Assembly (NCBI GenBank): GCA_031286555.1
Contig: JAITUD010000285.1
Location: 1 to 12,153, forward strand
Reading direction: 5' to 3'
DNA: 12,153 bases
DNA from: Microbacterium sp.
Lineage (GTDB): Bacteria; Actinomycetota; Actinomycetes; Actinomycetales; Microbacteriaceae
Positions 1-6,307 of this stretch are shown one piece after another. The notes beneath the pieces were generated by a model. It saw nothing but the letters and a program-made list of their open reading frames with translations. It had not been told where the DNA came from and did no database searches. The first letter of the stretch is position 1. Every line of letters begins with the position of its first letter. A program made the translations under genes and the position numbers.

Positions 1-872
1 GTCAGGACGAAGTCGTCATCGAGCGAGAGAGGCGTACCCGCCCTGCGATCACTCCAGCCGTGGTATTTCTCCAGGATCCACGAGAGCAGGCCGACCGGCG
101 AATCCGAGAGGCCGAACGCGAGTGTGAGCGGGCGCGTCTGATGCTGGTGCATGTACGCCCCCTCGGTACGACGCCACGCTTCGACCGCGGCGATGTGCTC
201 GACCTCAGCGGCGCTCAACGAACCCTCGTCGAATGAGGGCGGGCCCGCTACCGACATGATGTGGATCGCCCGCACCGACTCCGGATGCGCGGCAGCCAGG
301 CGTGAGGTGATCCCGTTGCCCAGATCCCCGCCGTGAGCGAAGTACGTCTCGAATCCCAGACGCGTCATCAGACGATGCCACAGCTCGTGTGTCGGGACGG
401 CGGGCGGTGAGACGGGGGCCTGATCGGAGAACGTGAACCCCGGCAGCGAGGGAACGATCACCGTGAACGCCATTCCGGCATCGCCGTGACGAGAGGGCTC
501 GGCCAGGCGCTGAGCGAGTCCCGCCAGCTCGAAGAACGTGCTCGGCCACCCGTTGGTCAGTACGACGGCCGGCGCTCCAGATGTTTCTCCCTCGAAGCGA
601 AGGAAGTGGATGCGCTGTCCGTCGATGACGGTCCAGTACGACGGCAGTCGGTTGATGGTCTCCTCGTGCTTGCGCCAGTCGTAGCCGCTTGCCCAGTAGG
701 CCGCCAGACGCTGCACCTCATCGAGCTCCGTTCCTGCCGCCCACGGGGTGAGCTCGGGCCAACGTCGCGGCCAGCGGGTCGATTCCACACGGCCGATCAG
801 GTCCTTCAGCGCGTGATCCGGCACGTCCAGAACGGGTTCCCATCGATGCACTCGATCATCGGCTGCAGCCAT
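1..872 (-). CDS. Epoxide hydrolase-like alpha/beta hydrolase (C-terminus outside window)
   Basis: The first 290 residues of a minus-strand protein are visible; the frame stays open to the window edge. Residues about 10-95 match the epoxide hydrolase N-terminal domain pattern (a YW..GYDWR stretch at 59-67, then IDGQRIHF at 83-90), followed by an alpha/beta hydrolase core. The oxyanion-side motif reads NGWP (107-110) where most family members have HGWP. The nucleophile elbow GGDLG (181-185) puts Asp183 in the position that attacks the epoxide carbon in microsomal-type epoxide hydrolases. The C-terminal acid and His of the triad would lie beyond the edge. The ATG at 872 is chosen because GAGGAA sits just upstream; a GTG at 911 in the same frame is an alternative. 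It is the last visible gene of a minus-strand group starting at 2787. The substrate cannot be told; such proteins may also act on other esters or halides. Confidence 0.85.
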   Translation of the reverse strand, partial: MAAADDRVHRWEPVLDVPDHALKDLIGRVESTRWPRRWPELTPWAAGTELDEVQRLAAYWASGYDWRKHEETINRLPSYWTVIDGQRIHFLRFEGETSGAPAVVLTNGWPSTFFELAGLAQRLAEPSRHGDAGMAFTVIVPSLPGFTFSDQAPVSPPAVPTHELWHRLMTRLGFETYFAHGGDLGNGITSRLAAAHPESVRAIHIMSVAGPPSFDEGSLSAAEVEHIAAVEAWRRTEGAYMHQHQTRPLTLAFGLSDSPVGLLSWILEKYHGWSDRRAGTPLSLDDDFVL

Positions 873-1001
873 CAGTCGTTCCTCGATCCTGCGCGAACTG
901 CGCTCTCGCACTCTAGTCAGCGCGCAGGCATCCTCGGCGTCGCCGAGTGGGAAGTAGTGTTCGAAGGCGTGCCGGTCGCGGTGAAGAGGTCGAAGGCGGT
1001 T

Positions 1002-1379
1002 TCAGCTCACGGCGATGGCGAAAGTCGCTGCCGCGAGCAGCGCACTCGTCGGAGTCATCGTCCACCGCTCCGCCCGGCTCCGGGAGAGGGCGTTGGCGAG
1101 CACGCTGAGCGCGAGGCACCCGAACAGGCCCCAGGTGAGCACGCCGACGGTCGGGTCGCTCCTGCCGGGGAGCACCCCCGCGCGACTGAGCAGCAGCACG
1201 CCGAAGCCCAGATACACCACCGCGACGGCGAGGCTTCCGGCGCGGAGCGGCCACGGCAGCACACGGTGCCGGCCACCCCACACCAGTCGTCCGAAGGGCT
1301 GTCCCGCAGCCACGAGCACCTGCAGCACCACGAGCGCAGTGAGAAGAATCAACGCGACGACCAGAGCGAGGACGGTCAT
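1002..1379 (-). CDS. Small four-helix integral membrane protein, function unknown
   Basis: A 125-residue, very hydrophobic protein with about four predicted membrane segments (roughly residues 2-25, 44-64, 76-97 and 106-124) and short charged loops rich in Arg. I do not recognise a named family with certainty. The ATG at 1379 is preferred over the GTG nine bases earlier because AAAGGTGG lies at a normal distance upstream. It lies 76 bases downstream of the DUF1772 gene and 129 bases upstream of the epoxide hydrolase-like gene on the same strand, so it is probably cotranscribed with both. A 12-base palindrome GAGCGCGCGCTC (1411-1422) lies in the upstream gap. A role in the membrane alongside the DUF1772 protein is possible but is inference only. 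Confidence 0.75.
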   Translation of the reverse strand: MTVLALVVALILLTALVVLQVLVAAGQPFGRLVWGGRHRVLPWPLRAGSLAVAVVYLGFGVLLLSRAGVLPGRSDPTVGVLTWGLFGCLALSVLANALSRSRAERWTMTPTSALLAAATFAIAVS

Positions 1380-1455
1380 CCGACCCACCTTTCGACTCGG
1401 TGATGAGGGTGAGCGCGCGCTCGCGCCGTGCGATCTCGGCTGTCGGACGCGGACA

Positions 1456-1938
1456 TCATCGGATGGGCAGCGTGAGCGCGATCAGCAGAAGGACGACGGC
1501 AACCACGCACAGAGCGGTACGAAGGTCGTTGGCGCGCACCCAGCGACGGTGGTACATCGCTCGCACCGAGGCTGCTCGACGATCATCCACCGCTCCAGCC
1601 GCCGCCAGACGGTTGTTCAACGGGATGTTGATCACTCCCGTGATGACGAGAGTGAGGCCGTAGGAGACCGCTCCACCGACGATCCAGGGGAGTCGCAGCG
1701 ATTCACCGTCGCCGAGGTGCAGGAGCACTGCGACGCCCGGAACGACAAGGGCACCGAGGAATGCGATGAAGAACCAGGGATTCTGGATCGCCCTGTCGAT
1801 CCGCTGCATCGCAGTGACGTAGGTGCGGTCGTCGGCGTGGGCGAGCCCCGGCATCACAGCGGTGGTGAAGCCGAAGTACAGGCCGGCCATGAGCGCGTTG
1901 AGCACGACGCCGAGGAACAGGACGGTGGTGGGCAGCAT
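1456..1938 (-). CDS. DUF1772 (anthrone oxygenase-like) membrane protein
   Basis: A 160-residue membrane protein with four likely membrane helices (about residues 4-26, 54-76, 83-105 and 138-158). The N-terminal helix carries GLYFGFTTAVMPGL, and the third helix ends in NIPLNN; both are typical of the DUF1772 family, which includes fungal anthrone oxygenases and many bacterial proteins of unknown role. The length is normal for bacterial members. The ATG at 1938 follows a GAGAGG ribosome binding site and lies only 15 bases after the stop codon of the upstream hydrolase, so the two are almost certainly one transcript. In bacteria these genes often sit near stress-type regulators. Family assignment is by motif recognition; the reaction, if any, is unknown. 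Confidence 0.85.
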   Translation of the reverse strand: MLPTTVLFLGVVLNALMAGLYFGFTTAVMPGLAHADDRTYVTAMQRIDRAIQNPWFFIAFLGALVVPGVAVLLHLGDGESLRLPWIVGGAVSYGLTLVITGVINIPLNNRLAAAGAVDDRRAASVRAMYHRRWVRANDLRTALCVVAVVLLLIALTLPIR

Positions 1939-1953
1939 GACGGAGCCTCTCGA

Positions 1954-2787
1954 TCAGGTCAGGCGGCGGACGGGACGGTGCACCAACTCCCGGAGGTGAC
2001 CGGAGAGAACGCCAGGCTGGTCGAGCGGGACCAGAGTGCCCGCGTCGGCGATGCGAGTGGACTCGGCGTCGGGCAGCAGCTCCGCCAGCCGCCGACCGTG
2101 TTCAGGAGGCATCATGCGATCCTCCTCGGCCCACGCGACCAGCGCGGGACCGGCGAAGTCTCCGAGCCCGCGGGACAGATCGCGATCGGCGGGGATCGGG
2201 AATCGTGCGCTGAATCGGCGGAGGTCGTCACGAATCCGCGGATCCCGGGAGGGCGCGAACCATCGGCGCAGGATCTCATCCGGGATCGGGTGGGCAGCCA
2301 TCCCGGCCCCGAGCACGCGCCGCACCGCCCGCAGCCGGGTGAGCCTGGCCTGGAGGGCCAGCGCTCCGGGCGTTCGGGCCATTCGCGCCAGCATCCGTCC
2401 GGCGGCGCCGGCGGGCACGTTGTCGAACGCCTCGCACGCGACCATGGCGAGTCGCGACACCCGATCCGCGAGACCGAGCTCGACGAAGATCTGGGCGCCG
2501 CCCCAGTCGTTGAGCACGAGGGTCACATCCCGGAGGCTGAGCTCTTCGAGGAGCCGGGCCACCATGCGCGTGAGCGACTCGTTCGAGAGTTCGTCGTCAG
2601 GCGCCGGATGGCGGTGAGCGCCCAGCGGCAGGGTCGGTGCGATGCACCGGAGATCAGGAAGGCGGCCGATCACCCGGGACCAGAGCGTGCGGTCGATCAG
2701 CGGCCCGTGCAGCATCACCAGGACCGCTCCGTCGCCTCCGCTGTCGGTGTAGTCGAGCCTCGCGGTCGGCAGATCGATGACCGGCAT
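1954..2787 (-). CDS. Alpha/beta fold hydrolase with atypical catalytic triad
   Basis: A 277-residue cytoplasmic alpha/beta hydrolase, first gene of the minus-strand operon. The oxyanion motif HG is at 27-28. The nucleophile elbow reads N-D-W-G-G (93-97), so Asp94 rather than Ser is in the nucleophile position, as in haloalkane dehalogenases. A candidate acid is Asp223 in the EEDRMMPPEH segment. Where the catalytic His is usually found, after the last strand, the sequence reads DAGTLVPLDQP, with Thr251 in place of His. Either this subfamily uses another residue or activity is altered or lost. The ATG at 2787 is chosen because GAGGGGAG lies upstream and the protein starts at the expected first beta strand; the same frame stays open further upstream, but that stretch is intergenic with palindromes. 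Function beyond the fold is not assignable. Confidence 0.87.
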   Translation of the reverse strand: MPVIDLPTARLDYTDSGGDGAVLVMLHGPLIDRTLWSRVIGRLPDLRCIAPTLPLGAHRHPAPDDELSNESLTRMVARLLEELSLRDVTLVLNDWGGAQIFVELGLADRVSRLAMVACEAFDNVPAGAAGRMLARMARTPGALALQARLTRLRAVRRVLGAGMAAHPIPDEILRRWFAPSRDPRIRDDLRRFSARFPIPADRDLSRGLGDFAGPALVAWAEEDRMMPPEHGRRLAELLPDAESTRIADAGTLVPLDQPGVLSGHLRELVHRPVRRLT

Positions 2788-2864
2788 CACGGCTCCCCTC
2801 GGTCTGGGCCCGGCGTCGCGCGGACGCTCATCTCGCCAGGCTCCCAGGCGTCGGGAGCGACCGG

Positions 2865-2882
2865 GTACGTCCGGAGACGTCA
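2865..2882. promoter_or_regulatory. Dyad site A (imperfect copy of the shared operator)
   Basis: GTACGTC-CGGA-GACGTCA: two 7-base arms separated by 4 bases. The arms match as an inverted repeat at five of seven positions. It is the copy nearest the minus-strand hydrolase operon (start 2787) and the first of three copies in this divergent region. Binding by a NarL-type response regulator is inferred. Confidence 0.55.
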
Positions 2883-2888
2883 TCAGTC

Positions 2889-2906
2889 CTACGTCACCGG
2901 TCGTAG
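2889..2906. promoter_or_regulatory. Dyad site B (6 of 7 symmetric)
   Basis: CTACGTC-ACCG-GTCGTAG: same 7-4-7 layout, with arms symmetric at six of seven positions. Its centre lies 24 bases from the centre of site A and 40 from that of site C, so three dimers could bind side by side between the divergent genes. Confidence 0.6.
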
Positions 2907-2928
2907 GGCCGCGCAGCGTGCCCGTGCG

Positions 2929-2946
2929 GTACGTCGGATGACGTAC
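2929..2946. promoter_or_regulatory. Dyad site C (perfect arms, extended symmetry)
   Basis: GTACGTC-GGAT-GACGTAC is perfectly symmetric in its arms. The symmetry resumes outside as GTGC on the left and GCAC on the right, each one base away, so 11 base pairs are symmetric over 28 bases (2924-2951). It is the copy nearest the ABC1 kinase and histidine kinase genes on the plus strand. A TAGCGT -10-like hexamer starts 45 bases after its right edge. Confidence 0.75.
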
Positions 2947-2991
2947 GGCACAGTGCGATCCACGGCGGACGAAGGACAGCGCCTCAATGCC

Positions 2992-2997
2992 TAGCGT
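2992..2997 (+). promoter_or_regulatory. Candidate -10 element TAGCGT for the ABC1 kinase operon
   Basis: TAGCGT fits the loose actinobacterial -10 pattern TAnnnT. No recognisable -35 is seen 16-18 bases upstream, which would fit a promoter that depends on an activator bound at site C. The expected start of transcription, near 3004, would leave a leader of about 57 bases before the ATG at 3061. The same hexamer occurs at a near-identical distance from site E. Confidence 0.4.
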
Positions 2998-3046
2998 GGA
3001 CGGGAACGGGCGACGAGGGCGATGTCCGACGCCGCCGATCGCGGAC

Positions 3047-3052
3047 GAGAGG
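3047..3052 (+). promoter_or_regulatory. Ribosome binding site deciding the ABC1 kinase start
   Basis: GAGAGG lies 8 bases before the ATG at 3061. The earlier in-frame ATG at 3022 has only a GAGGG ending 2 bases before it, which is too close. This favours the 3061 start, which also begins directly with a membrane helix. Confidence 0.6.
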
Positions 3053-3060
3053 CGACTTCG

Positions 3061-4992
3061 ATGGACCTGCTCACGCTGGCTGTGACCGCGGCATACGTCC
3101 TCTTCTGGGTGTTGATCCTCTCCGTCCTCGCAAGACGTGTGCTCGGTGTCTCCGCGGGGCCTTGGCGTCTCGCGGTGAGCGGCGTCGTCGGAGTGACGGT
3201 CACGGGACTGACCGTGGGCGATCAGGTCACGGGAAGCGATCGCAATCTCGGCTTCATCGCGCTGTTCATCGGTGTCGGGCTGTTCGCCGCCACGGTGACG
3301 CTCGTGATCATCGAATTCGCCCTTCCCGCCCAGCGGACGACAGCGGCCTCGATGATCCGGGCGTTCGGGCGGTGGAGACGCCGGACCGCGCGATACGCGC
3401 AGGTCAGTCGCATCGCCATGAGACACGGCCTCGGAGCGCACCTGGGCGGTGCTCGACGGCACGAGCGGCACGGTGAAGACCTGCCTCGCCGGCTGCGACT
3501 GGCCCTCGACGATGCCGGGGGAGCCTTCGTGAAGCTCGGACAGGTGCTCTCCACACGTCGCGACCTGCTCCCTCCCGCCTACGTCGATGAGCTGAGCCGG
3601 CTGCAGAACGATGTCTCGCCAGTGCCGTGGGACGCTGTCGCAGCGACTCTCGGCGAGGAACTGGACGCGCCGGTCGACGAGGTCTTCGCGGATTTCGACA
3701 CCGAGCCGCTCGCAGCCGCCTCGATCGCCCAGGTGCATCGTGCCACGCTGCACACCGGTGAACGTGTGGTCGTGAAGGTGCAGCGACCTGAGGTCCGCAC
3801 CATCGTCGACCGAGACCTCGACATCACCCTTCGCATCGCCGGTGTCCTTGACCGACGGACTGCCTGGGCGGGCGCGATCGGCATTCGCGACCTCGCGGAC
3901 GGCTTCGCCACCGCCATGAACGAGGAGCTCGACTTCTCGGTCGAGGCGCAGAATCTCACCAGAGTGACTGCTGCCCATGACTCGGAAGGAGTCGTCCTGC
4001 CGCCCCTGCATCCCCAGCTCTGCACCCGCCGGGTGCTGGTCATGGGCTACCTGGACGGGATCCCTCTCGACAGGGCGGCGCCGCGCATCGACGCGCTCGG
4101 TCTCGACCGGTCCGCACTGGCCCGTCTCCTGCTCCATACGCTGCTTACTCAGATCATGCGGGACGGCGTCTTCCTCGCCGACCCGCATCCGGGCAACCTC
4201 CTGCTCCTTCGGGACGGCCGTCTCGGTCTGATCGACTTCGGACTGGTCGGACGCCTCGACCGCCACATGAGGTCGGTGCTGGGCCGAGTCCTCGTCGCCA
4301 TCGACGCTGAGGACGCCGCAATGCTCACCGACGCGCTGCTCGATGCGGTCGCCCATCCCGACGGGATCGATCACGCGGCGCTGGAGCGCTCGCTCGGTCG
4401 CTTCATGGCGCGTCATCTCGGCCCCGGCATGCGCGTGGATGCCGGTGTGCTCGGTGAGCTGCTGCGACTGGCCGCGCATCATGGGCTTCCCGTTCCCGCA
4501 GAGATCGCCGCGGTGTTCCGCGCCCTCGGCACGGTCGAAGGCACGCTCACCGCCCTCGAGCCGTCATTCGACCTGATCGGTGAAGCGCGCGCCTTCGCGA
4601 AGAGGAACATCCGCGACGCCCTCGCCCCGGCTTCGCTGGGGGCCGGGTTCGTGACTGAGGTCGTCACGATCCTGCCTCTGGTGCGCAGGCTCTCCCGACG
4701 ATTGGATCGCATCACCGGTGTGCTGGAGAGGGGGCAGTTCTCCGCCGGCGTGCGAGGTCTCGCAGATCAGGAGGACAGGCGGATCGTGACGCGGCTCGTG
4801 CACCAGTCGCTCCAGACGGTGCTCGCGGCCGCCGGAGGGGTCTCCGCGGCCCTCCTGCTGGGAATCGACGGCGGGCCCCAGGTGACGGGCGGCCTCGGTC
4901 TCTACCAGCTGGTCGCCTCGCTGCTGCTGATCGCGTCCGGCGGGCTCGGACTTCGCGTGCTGACGTCGGTGCTCCGGGGGAGCGACGGATGA
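3061..4992 (+). CDS. ABC1/UbiB-family atypical kinase with membrane segments
   Basis: A 643-residue protein of the ABC1 (AarF/UbiB/COQ8-like) kinase family. Three hydrophobic segments lie near the N-terminus (about 3-28, 36-52 and 62-88) and two at the C-terminus (about 586-602 and 612-634). Between them, the family hallmarks appear in order: KLGQ at 158-161, the Ala-rich nucleotide loop AAASIAQVH near 218-226, the ATP-binding Lys239 in VVVKVQRP, DPHPGN at 374-379 and the metal-binding DFG at 392-394. UbiB/COQ8 members support ubiquinone synthesis in other bacteria and mitochondria. Actinobacteria use menaquinone, so the role here, perhaps in lipid or quinone handling, is open. Start at 3061 by its ribosome binding site (alternative 3022, +13 residues). 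The histidine kinase gene follows after 73 bases with no clear terminator between, so cotranscription is likely. Three dyad sites lie upstream. Confidence 0.9.
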   Translation: MDLLTLAVTAAYVLFWVLILSVLARRVLGVSAGPWRLAVSGVVGVTVTGLTVGDQVTGSDRNLGFIALFIGVGLFAATVTLVIIEFALPAQRTTAASMIRAFGRWRRRTARYAQVSRIAMRHGLGAHLGGARRHERHGEDLPRRLRLALDDAGGAFVKLGQVLSTRRDLLPPAYVDELSRLQNDVSPVPWDAVAATLGEELDAPVDEVFADFDTEPLAAASIAQVHRATLHTGERVVVKVQRPEVRTIVDRDLDITLRIAGVLDRRTAWAGAIGIRDLADGFATAMNEELDFSVEAQNLTRVTAAHDSEGVVLPPLHPQLCTRRVLVMGYLDGIPLDRAAPRIDALGLDRSALARLLLHTLLTQIMRDGVFLADPHPGNLLLLRDGRLGLIDFGLVGRLDRHMRSVLGRVLVAIDAEDAAMLTDALLDAVAHPDGIDHAALERSLGRFMARHLGPGMRVDAGVLGELLRLAAHHGLPVPAEIAAVFRALGTVEGTLTALEPSFDLIGEARAFAKRNIRDALAPASLGAGFVTEVVTILPLVRRLSRRLDRITGVLERGQFSAGVRGLADQEDRRIVTRLVHQSLQTVLAAAGGVSAALLLGIDGGPQVTGGLGLYQLVASLLLIASGGLGLRVLTSVLRGSDG

Positions 4993-5065
4993 GCGCGGGC
5001 ATCGCGGGCGAAGCCCTGGCACTTCCGCACCGTCACTGCCCACTTGATGCGAGCATGGTGGGGTG

Positions 5066-6175
5066 ATGATCCGTCACAACAGGGATCGCATCGGGGATGT
5101 CGCCCTGATGGGCGCTCTCCTGCTGCTCGGGTTCGGAAGCCTCCCGTTCCTCCCCGTCTGGGGCGATCAGTTCCGGCCGGTGGATGTCTGGGCGTTCGTC
5201 CTCGTCGGCGTCGCCGCCGTCTCGGCGGGGTTCCGAGGAGCGCCGCTGGTCTCCTTCGGCATCACCGTCATCGCCACATCCGCCTACCTGTCGCTCGGCT
5301 ACCCGTACGGTCCGATCCTGCTCTGCGTCGCCGCCGGAGCCTACACGCTCGCGCGCCGCGTGCGTCTTCCGCTTTCGGCGATCGCGGCGGCGATCGCGCT
5401 CCTGCTCCTGCTCGCGCACGTCTTCGCCAAGGGCACCGTGGTCGCCGGCGTGATGGCGCTGCTCCCGGGGTCGGCCTGGGTCATCGTGCCGTTCAGCGCC
5501 GGACTCGCCCGGCGCCTCGTCGTCGAGTACACCCAGAGGCAGCGCGCCGATGCGGAACGTCAGGCGCTGGATGCGGAGCGCCTGCGACTGGCATCGGAGG
5601 TCCACGACATCGTGGGTCATGGGCTGGCAGCCATCCGGATGCAGGCGGACATCGCGCGCCACATCGCGAACCGCAGGCCGGAGCAGGCCGATATCGCGCT
5701 CGAGGCGATCAGCCGGGCCAGTGCTGAGGCCCTTGTCGAGCTCCGCACGACTCTCGCATCGATCTCGCCGGCCGACATGGCCGGCGGCCGCGATTCGCTC
5801 GCGCCGCCCCCTGGTCTGCGTCGTCTGGACGACCTGTGCGCCCGGATGCGCGAATCGGGCATCAGCGTGACGCTCACGATCACCGGGACGCGACGACCCA
5901 TCGCACCCGCAGTGGATCTCGCCGCGTACCGGATCGTGCAGGAGTCGCTCACGAACGTCGCCAGGCACTCGGCCGCGCGTCGCGCAGCCGTCAGGATCTG
6001 CTTCACGCCGGATGCTCTGAAGATCGATGTCGTGAGCGCCGCCACGCCGGATACGGAAGTGCGCGAAGGGTTCGGGATCGCGGGCATGCGGCGTCGAGCT
6101 CAGGCCGTGGACGGATCGGTCACCGTGAGCACCTCGGGCGAGGAGTTCCGCGTGCAGGCATCGCTCCCGACCTGA
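5066..6175 (+). CDS. DesK/NarL-type sensor histidine kinase
   Basis: A 369-residue membrane histidine kinase. Four to five membrane helices fill residues about 10-140 with almost no extracytoplasmic loop, suggesting that the signal is sensed in or at the membrane. A short linker helix leads to a HisKA_3 dimerisation domain: the phosphoacceptor is His180 in EVHDIVGHG. The ATPase domain has an N-box (QESLTNVARHS, Asn297) and a glycine motif GFGIAGM at 335-341. The segment before it, at 324-329 (SAATPD), lacks the usual D-x-G-x-G. The ATG at 5066 is chosen; the GTG at 5063 directly before it is the other option. It follows the ABC1 kinase gene by 73 bases. No response regulator is adjacent; the only one in the window is at 11336-11986, of the family that normally pairs with HisKA_3 kinases. 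Partnership is inferred. Confidence 0.93.
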   Translation: MIRHNRDRIGDVALMGALLLLGFGSLPFLPVWGDQFRPVDVWAFVLVGVAAVSAGFRGAPLVSFGITVIATSAYLSLGYPYGPILLCVAAGAYTLARRVRLPLSAIAAAIALLLLLAHVFAKGTVVAGVMALLPGSAWVIVPFSAGLARRLVVEYTQRQRADAERQALDAERLRLASEVHDIVGHGLAAIRMQADIARHIANRRPEQADIALEAISRASAEALVELRTTLASISPADMAGGRDSLAPPPGLRRLDDLCARMRESGISVTLTITGTRRPIAPAVDLAAYRIVQESLTNVARHSAARRAAVRICFTPDALKIDVVSAATPDTEVREGFGIAGMRRRAQAVDGSVTVSTSGEEFRVQASLPT

Positions 6176-6208
6176 GCAGCGCCTTCCCTCTGCGCGCGCC
6201 GTGCCTGT

Positions 6209-6226
6209 CTACGTCGCGCGACGTAG
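6209..6226. promoter_or_regulatory. Dyad site D: perfect 18-bp palindrome
   Basis: CTACGTCGCGCGACGTAG is its own reverse complement over all 18 bases, including the GCGC spacer. It lies in the 132-base gap after the histidine kinase, 82 bases before the ATG of the lipoprotein gene at 6308. A terminator is less likely because no T-run follows and the same arms recur at other promoters. Confidence 0.75.
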
Positions 6227-6307
6227 GCGAAGTGCCGTGACCCGCCGTACGCGGCCCGCTCCCGTCCGCGCCACCGTGGAGAGTCACGATTCCACTGAGA
6301 GGTCATC

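Noticed and set aside
1411..1422. Palindrome GAGCGCGCGCTC as a further regulatory site
   Set aside because: It is a simple GC-alternating stretch unrelated to the TACGTC family and likely by chance in such GC-rich DNA.
1015..2994. Long plus-strand open frame (659 codons) over the first operon
   Set aside because: It lies opposite three convincing minus-strand genes, is rich in Arg, Gly, Glu and His with no domain pattern, and has the composition of an antisense frame in high-GC DNA.
1954..4482. Minus-strand frame of 842 codons continuing upstream of the hydrolase
   Set aside because: Only the last 277 codons form an alpha/beta hydrolase. The upstream part crosses the palindromic intergenic region and lies antisense to the ABC1 kinase gene; a good ribosome binding site precedes the ATG at 2787.
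6209..6226. The perfect palindrome as a transcription terminator of the histidine kinase gene
   Set aside because: No T-run follows, the loop would be minimal, and the same arms with other spacers recur in promoter regions, which fits an operator better.
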